Of a stretch of 64,000 bases of DNA, positions 1-7,094 are shown piece by piece. The first letter of the stretch is position 1. Every line of letters starts with the position of its first letter. The stretch is from Thermoanaerobacterium aotearoense (lineage in GTDB: Bacteria > Bacillota > Thermoanaerobacteria > Thermoanaerobacterales > Thermoanaerobacteraceae): the NCBI RefSeq assembly GCF_009905255.1, contig NZ_CP047602.1:2343501-2407500 (forward strand), given 5' to 3'. Made by a program: the position numbers and the translations under genes. A model generated the notes under the pieces. It was not told the origin of the DNA and did not search any database. It was given only the letters and a program-made list of their open reading frames with translations.

Positions 1-729
1 ACTCCTTTCTGACTTTTCCACATTTCTGTACTTGCACATATAATAGCATTCCCTGTTTCTCTTTGAGTAATTACAGTCATCTGTCCTTTCAAAAGTTTCA
101 GGAAATTTGACATTCGATTCTTTCTCAAAAAATTCTACCGCTTCTTCTATTGATATCCTTGTGCATTTCTTGCAACATCTGGCACCACCAGCTTCACCGA
201 TGCTTTTAAGGGCATTTGCAACAGCTAAATGAGCCTTAGTCCTTTTAAGAGGTGTAAGAGGTGTCGCTTTGTAAATGACAGAAATAGCAACACCGATTCC
301 AACACCTGCACCACAGGCACCATAATAGCCGCATGCTCCGCCAGGTATCTCTTTCCCACGATTTATTGCCTCTAAGATATCCTCATCAGAAGCTTTTCCT
401 GTCAAATTTTTGTAAGCAGTGACTATTGCTGCAGGAACCAATGCATGATGTTCTGGCCCATGCATTGGTATCCTACTGTCTGACATGATATTTTCCACGA
501 TTTCCATAGGATCTTTAGAATCCGTAGACAGGCAATAATCCTTTATGACCTCAACGCCGTCCTTTGCGTGACATTTGTCGCAAACGTAGTGCCCATCCGT
601 ACAGTGGGCAAGAGTTAATTCTTCTGTACCACAGTATTCGCATTTTTTCAATACTGGCTTTTCTAAATACATGAGCGGCTTCCCGCATATCATGCAATTT
701 TCCATGTACTTTGTTTCGCAGCACTCCAT
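1..729 (-). CDS. DUF5714 protein, partial (C-terminus beyond window)
   Basis: I translated 243 codons by eye from ATG 729; the frame stays open to base 1, so the C-terminus is missing. The ATG at 732 is also in frame, but 729 gives better spacing (6 nt) from the AGGAG. The N-terminus is Cys-rich with paired cysteines (CMICG, CEYCG, CDKC), suggesting a zinc ribbon. A Gly/Cys-rich stretch follows (GGACGYYGACGAGVGIG), then GGARCCKKC. This pattern matches DUF5714 proteins, which often sit beside SAM methyltransferases; their biochemical function is not known to me. It is the last visible gene of the minus-strand operon with the thioredoxin reductase, radical SAM, Cys peptide and methyltransferase genes. 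The many cysteines suit a metal, Fe-S or thiol role, but that is inference. Confidence 0.8.
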   Translation of the reverse strand, partial: MECCETKYMENCMICGKPLMYLEKPVLKKCEYCGTEELTLAHCTDGHYVCDKCHAKDGVEVIKDYCLSTDSKDPMEIVENIMSDSRIPMHGPEHHALVPAAIVTAYKNLTGKASDEDILEAINRGKEIPGGACGYYGACGAGVGIGVAISVIYKATPLTPLKRTKAHLAVANALKSIGEAGGARCCKKCTRISIEEAVEFFEKESNVKFPETFERTDDCNYSKRNRECYYMCKYRNVEKSERS

Positions 730-766
730 CATTATCTCCTTTCATACTTTTTAAAAGTATGCAAAA

Positions 767-2035
767 TCACAGCTCTTGTATATACCTTTCTGCGCTTATA
801 GCAGCGGTAGCACCATCACCAGCCGCAGTGACCACTTGCCTTATCTTTTTATCTCTTATATCACCAGCGACAAATACGCCTTTCACATCGGTCATTAGAT
901 CCTCATTCGCTTTGATGTATCCGTACTGATTTAGCTCAAGCATTCCTTTAAATAGATCTGTCTTAGGTGTAAGGCCGATGTAGACAAACACACCATCGAT
1001 TTCTATATCTTTAAGCTCACCAGTCTTTAAGTTCTTGTACGTCAGCGACTTAAGCATTCCATCTCCATTTGCCTTTACAACGTGAGATTCCCAAATAAAG
1101 TCTATCTTAGGATTGGTAAAGGCTTTTTCTTGCAGCACGTTTGAAGCTTGTAAATTATCAAATTCGTGTATAACCGTAACTTTGTCGGCTATGTTTGCAA
1201 GGTACAATGCTTCCTGAATAGCAGAATTGCCTCCTCCTATTACAGCTACGTGTTTTCCTTCATACATTGCTCCATCGCATATTGCACAATAGTGAATGCC
1301 TTTTCCTCTGAATTCAGCTTCACCTTCTGCTGGAAGTTTTCTTGGCTGTGCGCCCATAGCTATTATAACCGCTTTAGGATAGTATATTTTGTCCTCTGTC
1401 CTTACAAATTTCTCATCATCAGTAAGCTTAATCTCGAATACTTCTTTTAAATCGTCAATGATTGCCCCAAAGCTTTCCGCCTGTTTCCTCATGTTTTCAG
1501 TCAGTTTCTTTCCTTCAATCTGCCCTTCTGTTCCAGGATAGTTTTCTATATAATACGTGTTGGCTGCTTGCCCACCTGTAGTTGCTTCATCTATGACGAC
1601 TGTCTTTAAGTTTGCTCTTGCTGAGTACAAAGCAGCCGTAAGACCTGCAGGTCCGCCACCCATTATGAGAACATCGCATTCCACCTTCTCTGGTTCTCTG
1701 TCCAAAAGTGAAAAACCTATCACCTTTTCTACTGCCTTGCGAAGATCTGGCTTTGAAATATATCCATTTAATCTCTCACCAGTTTCTTTGCCGTCTTTGA
1801 AAAACAAAAGCGTAGGGCTTCCTTTTACGCCAAGGCTTAACGCAAAGTCCTTATTGCCTTGCCTGTATATCTCTACAAATTCCATGTGATCTTTGTATAC
1901 CTCGGCTAATCTGTGAAATATCGGTTTTAGTTGAGCACATGGTGGACAATCAGTAGAATAAAAGTCTACAACAACTGGTTTCTTAGAATTCAAAACAACC
2001 TCTTCAAATTCATTAGCATTTATTTCTCTTACCAT
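767..2035 (-). CDS. trxB: Thioredoxin-thioredoxin reductase fusion protein
   Basis: This 422-residue protein carries a thioredoxin domain at residues 1-105 with active site CPPC at 30-33 and the cis-Pro motif GSPT. A flavoprotein thioredoxin reductase of about 310 residues follows, starting near residue 119. Its FAD motif is MGGGPAG, its redox pair is CAICD near residue 245, its NAD(P)H motif is GGGNSA, and its C-terminal FAD motif is GVFVAGDI. It should move electrons from NAD(P)H through FAD to the reductase dithiol and then to its own thioredoxin. The order thioredoxin-then-reductase is the reverse of the known mycobacterial TrxB-TrxA fusion. A strong Shine-Dalgarno precedes ATG 2035. It lies 22 nt after the radical SAM gene, so it probably supplies reducing power or disulfide reduction to that system. 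A generic antioxidant role is also possible. Confidence 0.93.
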   Translation of the reverse strand: MVREINANEFEEVVLNSKKPVVVDFYSTDCPPCAQLKPIFHRLAEVYKDHMEFVEIYRQGNKDFALSLGVKGSPTLLFFKDGKETGERLNGYISKPDLRKAVEKVIGFSLLDREPEKVECDVLIMGGGPAGLTAALYSARANLKTVVIDEATTGGQAANTYYIENYPGTEGQIEGKKLTENMRKQAESFGAIIDDLKEVFEIKLTDDEKFVRTEDKIYYPKAVIIAMGAQPRKLPAEGEAEFRGKGIHYCAICDGAMYEGKHVAVIGGGNSAIQEALYLANIADKVTVIHEFDNLQASNVLQEKAFTNPKIDFIWESHVVKANGDGMLKSLTYKNLKTGELKDIEIDGVFVYIGLTPKTDLFKGMLELNQYGYIKANEDLMTDVKGVFVAGDIRDKKIRQVVTAAGDGATAAISAERYIQEL

Positions 2036-2057
2036 AAATACATCCTCCTTAAAATTT

Positions 2058-3416
2058 TTAATCTTGAATTAAGACTTCATCCTTGTAATATTCGATACCT
2101 AATTGATACAGTTTTGTTATATCTCTACAATCAGGAGATAATACACTGCCATTTCTTTCATTGGCGACGACTCCACAGCCTCCGCCGCAAACTAAGCTTA
2201 CAGGGCATTCTTTGCACTGTGGTATATTCAAGACATTTCTCTCTTTCCACTGTAATACTTTATCATCAAAAATCCTTCTCTCAGGATAAAAAGTACCTAA
2301 GCGATAATCTTTCCTGCCACAGCTTGCAGTGCATCCGTATATATCACCGTATAAATCGTAAAGCCATTCTTTTTTGCCTGCTGGGCAAGTATCAAAAGTT
2401 GGAGAATACATAGTCCCTGAAACAAGGATATTCCTCATGCCTTTAAAATCTGGTTTATGGAATTTTTTCAGTATAGGATACTTTTTAGACATCTCTACAA
2501 ATGTAGCCCACTGTTCTACTTGTGACATAAGGCTTTGATGGTTTAGAGAACATTCAAAAAGCTCATAATTTCTGCCTATCTGCGTCTTGAATTTATTGCC
2601 ATCCAGATGGAGATACCCTTTTTTATCAAGAATTTCTGCCAACTCCGGCAGATAAGAATAATTGTCTTTATCCACCACAACCCTTAAATTCACAGGCATA
2701 TCATTCTCGATTAGGCTGTCAATTCCCAATAGAATCTTTTCAAAACTATCTCCACCGCCTAATAGCTTTCTTCGCCTGTTGTGAATTTCTTTCGGCCCAT
2801 CAAGAGTTACCTGTATTTCTTTCACATTTCCCTTTTTAAGGATATCTATATACTCTAATACATTGTAACCATTAGTAACTGCAGCTATCTCATAGCCGTA
2901 CAGTTTGCTCTTTTCTACAATGTAATTAATGATGTCTTTTTGAACATCTGTATCTATAAAAGGCTCTCCTCCAAAGAGCGTAATGTACGGCTTTACCTTC
3001 TCCAATTTAAACCTATCATTTATATCATCAAAAAAGGCATCAACAGCCTCTTTCGTTATTAAATCTTTCTTTGTCGGTATGCCTCTTTCATAACAATAGA
3101 TGCAAGAAAAATTACATCCGTATGTTGGCACAAGCAATATTTGTGTCGGCGATTCATCCATTATTTCCTTAAATTCTTCGTACGCTTCTTTTATCCTTAT
3201 ATCCTCATGCTCTTTTTCTTCATATATATAGCCTCTATCAATTACATAATCGAGAAAATCGATGTCGTAAACATCCTTTCCCGATTTTATGTCATAAAGC
3301 TTATCTACCTCATCTTTTGAAGCAATATCTGAACTGCCTGATAGCAGATTTAAAATAATAAAATTATTTTTCTCTTCACTAAAAGGCAGAATCATGTTAT
3401 ACTTACTAAAGTACAA
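2058..3416 (-). CDS. Radical SAM/SPASM protein, likely peptide maturase
   Basis: The protein has about 452 residues. An N-terminal segment of roughly 95 residues precedes the radical SAM core. The core carries CNFSCIYC near residue 101 (CxxxCxxC, binding the SAM [4Fe-4S] cluster) and the GGEP motif. A C-terminal SPASM-type region follows with many cysteines (CPAGK, GCTASCG, CKECP, CGGGCG) for auxiliary clusters. SPASM proteins typically modify ribosomal peptides or protein side chains. GTG 3425 overlaps the AAGGAG; TTG 3416 sits 8 nt from it and gives the N-terminus MYFSKYN, so I chose TTG. Directly upstream is a 35-codon Cys-rich peptide gene, the natural candidate substrate. The gene lies between that peptide and the thioredoxin-reductase fusion. 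I infer a RiPP maturase; anaerobic sulfatase-type maturation is less likely because no sulfatase is present. Confidence 0.9.
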   Translation of the reverse strand: MYFSKYNMILPFSEEKNNFIILNLLSGSSDIASKDEVDKLYDIKSGKDVYDIDFLDYVIDRGYIYEEKEHEDIRIKEAYEEFKEIMDESPTQILLVPTYGCNFSCIYCYERGIPTKKDLITKEAVDAFFDDINDRFKLEKVKPYITLFGGEPFIDTDVQKDIINYIVEKSKLYGYEIAAVTNGYNVLEYIDILKKGNVKEIQVTLDGPKEIHNRRRKLLGGGDSFEKILLGIDSLIENDMPVNLRVVVDKDNYSYLPELAEILDKKGYLHLDGNKFKTQIGRNYELFECSLNHQSLMSQVEQWATFVEMSKKYPILKKFHKPDFKGMRNILVSGTMYSPTFDTCPAGKKEWLYDLYGDIYGCTASCGRKDYRLGTFYPERRIFDDKVLQWKERNVLNIPQCKECPVSLVCGGGCGVVANERNGSVLSPDCRDITKLYQLGIEYYKDEVLIQD

Positions 3417-3435
3417 TAAAATCACTCCTTAATTT

Positions 3436-3458
3436 ATGCGGTAGAAGATCTACCGCAT
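3436..3458 (-). other. Intercistronic stem-loop between Cys peptide and maturase
   Basis: The arms ATGCGGTAGA and TCTACCGCAT form a perfect 10-bp stem with a 3-nt loop. It starts a few bases after the peptide stop codon, upstream of the radical SAM Shine-Dalgarno. On the operon (minus) strand no U-run follows, so it is not a full intrinsic terminator there; the T-run lies on the plus strand. It probably stabilises the peptide mRNA end or partly attenuates, which would give more precursor than maturase. The role is inferred. Confidence 0.7.
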
Positions 3459-3462
3459 TTTT

Positions 3463-3570
3463 TTAGTCATGGCAACCTACAACCAGCTTCGATGACTTTG
3501 AGCAGCATTGTGCTACGCTGCTATTTTGTGTTGTGCAGCAATTTGAATTTTTATTTGTTACAGCTTTCAC
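3463..3570 (-). CDS. Small Cys-rich peptide, candidate RiPP precursor (35 aa)
   Basis: GTG 3570 follows a strong Shine-Dalgarno (AAAGGAGGTG) after the methyltransferase stop; the frame ends with TAA at 3463-3465. The 35-residue product starts MKAVTNKN. It has two vicinal Cys pairs, C11-C12 and C22-C23, the second with a preceding Gln (QCC), and ends GCHD with C33. Residues 13-28 are mostly Ser, Thr, Asn, Gln and Lys. It has no signal peptide or membrane segment. It lies immediately upstream of a radical SAM/SPASM gene and is separated from it by a stem-loop, the usual layout of a precursor-maturase pair. The Lys/Asn N-terminus could be the leader and the Cys-rich remainder the core. I infer a RiPP or metal/thiol-binding peptide. 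Alternatives are a metallochaperone-like peptide or a regulatory leader ORF. Confidence 0.75.
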   Translation of the reverse strand: MKAVTNKNSNCCTTQNSSVAQCCSKSSKLVVGCHD

Positions 3571-3599
3571 CTAAATCACCTCCTTTTAATGCAAGATAT

Positions 3600-4229
3600 C
3601 TACCTTTTAATACCTTTGATCGTTATACTTGCAACAGGATAACCGTTTTTCATGTATTCACGCTTTTTAAGATATTCTATCTCTTTAAATCCAGCATTGT
3701 TTATGGCTTTTATATATTCTTCTTCCGGAATAGCTCCGCCAAAGCAATCAGCCCAAGCTTCAGGGTCATTTACAATCTCATCTGGAAGTCTGTCTTTTGA
3801 TACAACGTCTGAAACGACAAATCTCCCACCAGTCTTAAGAACCCTGTAAATCTCTTTATAGACTTTCTCTTTGTCTTTTGCATGATTTATTACGCAGTCG
3901 CTTATGACAACGTCAAATTTTTCACTTTGAAGTGGTATGTTTTCTACATCCCCTACGACAAATTCAGCATTTTTTACATTAAGCTTCTTTCTGTTTTTTT
4001 CTGCTTCTTCGATCATCCTCTCAGTAAGATCGAGACCTACTGCAATTGCTTTTTCACCTATTATCTTCGCAGCATTTAAAACGTCATTTCCTCTGCCGCA
4101 TCCTAAATCAAGGACATTTTCTCCTTCTTTTAAATCTGCCAAAACGATATTTTTACCGCCACAGCTTAAATTGTCCTCTTCTTCAGCTAATTTTTCATAT
4201 CTATTTATTATGTTTTCTTTCGCTTCCAT
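3600..4229 (-). CDS. ArsM-like SAM-dependent methyltransferase
   Basis: Counted from ATG 4229 (GGTGGTGACGAG upstream), the protein has 209 residues. A longer open frame to 4310 would put the promoter inside the gene, so I reject it. A class I methyltransferase fold is visible: SAM motif I is LDLGCGRGND and motif II/post I is VGLDLTERMI. Three cysteines resemble those of arsenite methyltransferases: an early SCGG, CVINHAKDK in the middle, and CFGGA near the C-terminus. These match the As(III)-binding cysteines of ArsM in context. It is shorter than typical ArsM (about 260-380) and lacks the usual C-terminal extension. It is the first gene of an operon with a Cys peptide and a radical SAM enzyme. 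The substrate could be arsenic or another thiophilic element, or a peptide thiol; arsenic is not proven. Confidence 0.85.
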   Translation of the reverse strand: MEAKENIINRYEKLAEEEDNLSCGGKNIVLADLKEGENVLDLGCGRGNDVLNAAKIIGEKAIAVGLDLTERMIEEAEKNRKKLNVKNAEFVVGDVENIPLQSEKFDVVISDCVINHAKDKEKVYKEIYRVLKTGGRFVVSDVVSKDRLPDEIVNDPEAWADCFGGAIPEEEYIKAINNAGFKEIEYLKKREYMKNGYPVASITIKGIKR

Positions 4230-4258
4230 CTCGTCACCACCTTTTACCAAAGACATAT

Positions 4259-4272
4259 CCCCTATATAGGGG
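4259..4272. promoter_or_regulatory. CsoR/CstR-like palindromic operator
   Basis: CCCCTATATAGGGG is a perfect 14-bp palindrome in the 5' UTR of the methyltransferase operon, about 10-20 nt downstream of the expected start. G-tracts around a TATA core flanked by AT-rich DNA resemble sites of the CsoR/RcnR/CstR family (copper, nickel, persulfide or formaldehyde sensors). No such regulator gene is in the window, so the assignment is inferred from the motif only. Confidence 0.5.
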
Positions 4273-4287
4273 GTGGTACTAAATGAT

Positions 4288-4316
4288 AGTATACCACAAT
4301 AATTTAACAAAGTAAA
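4288..4316 (-). promoter_or_regulatory. Sigma-A-type promoter of the methyltransferase/peptide operon
   Basis: On the minus strand, TTTACT (4316-4311) and TATACT (4293-4288) are separated by 17 nt. Transcription would start near 4281 and read through the palindrome at 4259-4272 into the ATG at 4229. Confidence 0.6.
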
Positions 4317-4391
4317 TACAAAACAAAAGAAAGAAAACGAATTTTATATTTAAATCTATTGTGTGGAATATTAGAATGTGGAGGTGTTTTT

Positions 4392-4712
4392 ATGAAAATA
4401 ACGGCCGTATTTCCTACTCAAGATATGGCAAGCGCGTTAGTCGACAGTTTAAAAAAGATGGGTTTCGATCGAAAAGACATGATCATAACAGACATGAAAA
4501 AATCTGTGCAGGATATGGATTTTATGGTTGACAACGCTATAGATATAAAGTCTGAAAGAGAAGGCTTAGGTGAAAAAAGACCTTATACAGACTTCTATAC
4601 AGATGACGTTGACTCCGGAATTCTCATTACAGTCGAAGCACCTAAGAAAGAACTGTCTAAAATAAGAGAGACAATGGAACAATGTGGTGCCACAAACATA
4701 ATCCAAAAGTAA
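4392..4712 (+). CDS. Small cytosolic protein, YflT/GspM-like
   Basis: The protein has 106 residues and starts at ATG 4392 after GGAGGTG. It begins MKITAVFPTQDMASALVDSL and has an alternating strand/helix pattern ending in ILITVEAPKKELSKIRETM. This resembles the ferredoxin-like fold of general-stress 17M/YflT-type proteins, which scan a sequence for a variable-residue pair. There is no signal peptide, membrane segment or catalytic motif. The gene is monocistronic: it diverges from the methyltransferase operon, and a hairpin follows at 4717. The family call is tentative and no biochemical function can be assigned. Confidence 0.75.
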   Translation: MKITAVFPTQDMASALVDSLKKMGFDRKDMIITDMKKSVQDMDFMVDNAIDIKSEREGLGEKRPYTDFYTDDVDSGILITVEAPKKELSKIRETMEQCGATNIIQK

Positions 4713-4716
4713 TCTA

Positions 4717-4742
4717 AGGTGGGGATATGTTTATTCCCACCT
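4717..4742 (+). terminator. Rho-independent terminator
   Basis: AGGTGGG and CCCACCT form a 7-bp stem directly after the stop at 4712, followed by the T-rich stretch AATTTCTTT. Confidence 0.65.
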
Positions 4743-4831
4743 AATTTCTTTGATGTTTTATTATCATTTACGTATTGCACGCAAATTCATCATATAGTAT
4801 ACTATGTACAAATATGGAGGGAGTGTTTTTT

Positions 4832-5110
4832 ATGAGTGAACAAAAGGCCATAATATCCGTAATTGGTGTCGACAGAGTGGGAATAATCTACAATGTATCA
4901 AAATTGTTAGCAGAAAACAACATCAATATCTTAGACATCAGCCAAACAATATTAAAAGACATCTTCACAATGATCATGATAGTTGATATAAAAAATTCTA
5001 CAAATGACTTTAACATATTAAAAGAAGAACTTAAAAATTTAGGCGAAAATCTTGGAGTCAAAATCGACATTCAGAAAGAAGACATATTTAGAGCAATGCA
5101 CAGATTATAA
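4832..5110 (+). CDS. ACT domain-containing protein, UPF0237 family
   Basis: The 92-residue protein is a single ACT domain. It begins MSEQKAIISVIGVDRVGIIY and contains the Gly typical of ligand-binding ACT loops (GVDRVGI). The start at ATG 4832 is set by GGAGGGAGTG upstream. UPF0237 proteins are small amino-acid-binding regulators, and this gene is almost always followed by a UPF0210/PFL gene, as here (33 nt to the next start). The pair is co-transcribed. The effector and target are unknown. Confidence 0.9.
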   Translation: MSEQKAIISVIGVDRVGIIYNVSKLLAENNINILDISQTILKDIFTMIMIVDIKNSTNDFNILKEELKNLGENLGVKIDIQKEDIFRAMHRL

Positions 5111-5143
5111 ACCTAATTGTTTTAACTGAAAGGAATGATTGAA

Positions 5144-6508
5144 ATGGGCTTTGCTTTTGAAGAAATAGAAGAAACTATAAGGATGGTTCAATCGGAAAAG
5201 CTCGATATAAGGACCATAACCATGGGCATAAGTTTAAGAGATTGTTCAGGAGATAATGCAAACAAAATCGCTGAAAAGATCTACGATAAAATAACAAGAA
5301 AAGCCGAAAATCTCGTAAAGGTAGCCGAAGAATTGGAATCTGAATTTGGCATCCCCATTGTCAACAAGCGCATATCTGTGACGCCTATAGCCATCGTTGC
5401 AGACAATATTAAAAAAGATGAGTTTATTAAAATAGCTTCGTCACTTGATAAAGCTGCAAAAAATGTAGGCGTAAACTTTATAGGTGGATATTCCGCTTTA
5501 GTACATAAAGGATTTACAGATGGCGACCTAAACCTTATAAATTCAATTCCCCAGGTTCTTAGTGAGACAGAAAGAGTTTGTTCATCTGTAAATGTAGCGA
5601 CGACTAAAGCAGGCATAAACATGGATGCGGTAGCTTTGATGGGAAAAATCATAAAAGATACAGCGTATCGAACAAAAGAAAATGACGGCATAGGTGCTGC
5701 AAAGCTTGTAGTATTTTGCAACGCACCTGAAGACAACCCGTTCATGGCAGGCGCTTTTCACGGCGTCGGTGAAGGAGAATGCGTCATAAATGTAGGTGTA
5801 AGCGGACCTGGCGTGGTATTAGCAGCACTTTCAAAACTGCCAAAAAGTGCAGATTTCGGTCAAATATCTGAGACCATAAAAAAGACGTCATTTAAGATCA
5901 CCAGAGCTGGTGAACTCATAGGGCGTCTTGCAGCGCAAAGATTAAATACATCATTTGGAATACTTGACTTGTCTTTGGCTCCGACACCAGAAATAGGTGA
6001 CAGCATAGCAAACATACTTGAATCAATGGGACTTTCAAAATGCGGTTCACATGGCACTACGGCTGCACTGGCTCTTTTAAACGACGCCGTAAAAAAAGGC
6101 GGTGTCATGGCATCATCGTACGTTGGCGGATTAAGTGGTGCATTCATACCTGTAAGTGAAGATGCCGGAATGATAGAAGCTGTTGAAGCAGGCGCTTTAT
6201 CAATAGAAAAACTTGAAGCCATGACGTGTGTATGCTCGGTTGGGCTTGACATGATTGCAATTCCAGGTGACACGCCCTATGAGACCATATCAGCCATAAT
6301 AGCCGACGAGATGGCAATAGGCATGATAAACAAGAAGACGACCGCTGTAAGGATTATCCCAGCTCCCGGCAAAAAAGAAGGTGACTATGTGGAATTCGGC
6401 GGTCTTTTAGGCCATGCACCTGTTATGAAAGTAAACAGTTTTTCTCCAAAAGATTTTATAGAAAGAGGCGGCAGAATCCCTGCACCGCTTCACAGCCTAA
6501 ACAATTAG
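5144..6508 (+). CDS. PFL family protein, UPF0210 (DUF711)
   Basis: The protein has 454 residues and begins [18 protein letters not shown] 5144 lies 9 nt after AAGGA, while the ATG at 5135 is too close to it. The hallmark [11 protein letters not shown] is near residue 25, followed by glycine-rich stretches ([26 protein letters not shown]). The family has a structural relation to glycyl-radical (pyruvate formate-lyase-like) barrels, but no glycyl-radical motif is visible, and its function is unknown. It is paired with the ACT gene upstream. A terminator follows at 6513. Confidence 0.9.
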   Translation: MGFAFEEIEETIRMVQSEKLDIRTITMGISLRDCSGDNANKIAEKIYDKITRKAENLVKVAEELESEFGIPIVNKRISVTPIAIVADNIKKDEFIKIASSLDKAAKNVGVNFIGGYSALVHKGFTDGDLNLINSIPQVLSETERVCSSVNVATTKAGINMDAVALMGKIIKDTAYRTKENDGIGAAKLVVFCNAPEDNPFMAGAFHGVGEGECVINVGVSGPGVVLAALSKLPKSADFGQISETIKKTSFKITRAGELIGRLAAQRLNTSFGILDLSLAPTPEIGDSIANILESMGLSKCGSHGTTAALALLNDAVKKGGVMASSYVGGLSGAFIPVSEDAGMIEAVEAGALSIEKLEAMTCVCSVGLDMIAIPGDTPYETISAIIADEMAIGMINKKTTAVRIIPAPGKKEGDYVEFGGLLGHAPVMKVNSFSPKDFIERGGRIPAPLHSLNN

Positions 6509-6512
6509 TGAT

Positions 6513-6540
6513 AAGCATGAAATAAATTTTCATGCTTTTT
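6513..6540 (+). terminator. Rho-independent terminator
   Basis: AAGCATGAAA pairs with TTTCATGCTT and a run of T follows. It closes the ACT/PFL operon. Confidence 0.85.
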
Positions 6541-6587
6541 TTGTGTCACAAAATACAGTTCTGATGTGTTTATATAATGTAAGTCTC

Positions 6588-7091
6588 ATGTGGGAGGTGT
6601 TCAAAATACTCGATTCATTCAAAGATATCTTTGACAAATACTACTTTAAGATCTGCCGGCAAATAGCTCTCATCATAAATGATGATGACAAAGCACAGGA
6701 TATTGCACAGGAAGTCTTCATCAAATTGATTAAAAACCCTCCCCACGATGATGAAAATATAGGAGGCTGGTTATCGAAAGTGGCTATCAATCAAGCACTA
6801 AACTTCATCCGCTCAGAAAAGAACCTTAAGTCAAGGGAATTAAAAGTATATCAATTTAACGATGATTTTGCATCACCAGAGGATATAGCAATTGAAAAAA
6901 TAGAGATGGATAAAGTGAGAAAAGTTTTGTCTAAAATGGATAAGCGAGACATGCTTTGTCTCGTGCTGAAACACTCAGGCTACAATTATGAAGAAATTTC
7001 CATATCACTTGGAATAAAAAAATCATCCGTCGGAACAACAATAGCAAGAGCACACAAAAAATTCAAAGAGCTTTATGAAAAGGAGGTGTAG
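6588..7091 (+). CDS. ECF-type RNA polymerase sigma factor
   Basis: About 167 residues are read from ATG 6588. Region 2 is visible in the helix DKAQDIAQEVFIKLIKNP and the following GGWLSKVAINQALNFIR. Region 4 is the C-terminal helix-turn-helix, NYEEISISLGIKKSSVGTTI. A GTG at 6543 is in frame, but the putative -10 TATAAT (6573-6578) would then lie inside the gene. No start has an ideal Shine-Dalgarno; GGGAGG lies just inside the ATG, so a downstream non-ATG start cannot be excluded. The gene is followed 3 nt later by its probable anti-sigma factor and then an ABC-2 exporter. It probably responds to an envelope signal and drives this operon. Confidence 0.88.
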   Translation: MWEVFKILDSFKDIFDKYYFKICRQIALIINDDDKAQDIAQEVFIKLIKNPPHDDENIGGWLSKVAINQALNFIRSEKNLKSRELKVYQFNDDFASPEDIAIEKIEMDKVRKVLSKMDKRDMLCLVLKHSGYNYEEISISLGIKKSSVGTTIARAHKKFKELYEKEV

Positions 7092-7094
7092 CAT

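Noticed and set aside
551-745. Minus-strand frame of 64 codons starting with MKGDNDG
   Set aside because: It runs in another frame of the DUF5714 gene, whose Cys-rich translation is far more protein-like and has the better-spaced start.
4259-4272. Palindrome as a terminator
   Set aside because: No T-run follows, and it lies between a promoter and its first gene.
4230-4310. N-terminal extension of the ArsM-like methyltransferase to 4310
   Set aside because: The extension covers the promoter and palindrome and has no Shine-Dalgarno; ATG 4229 has one.
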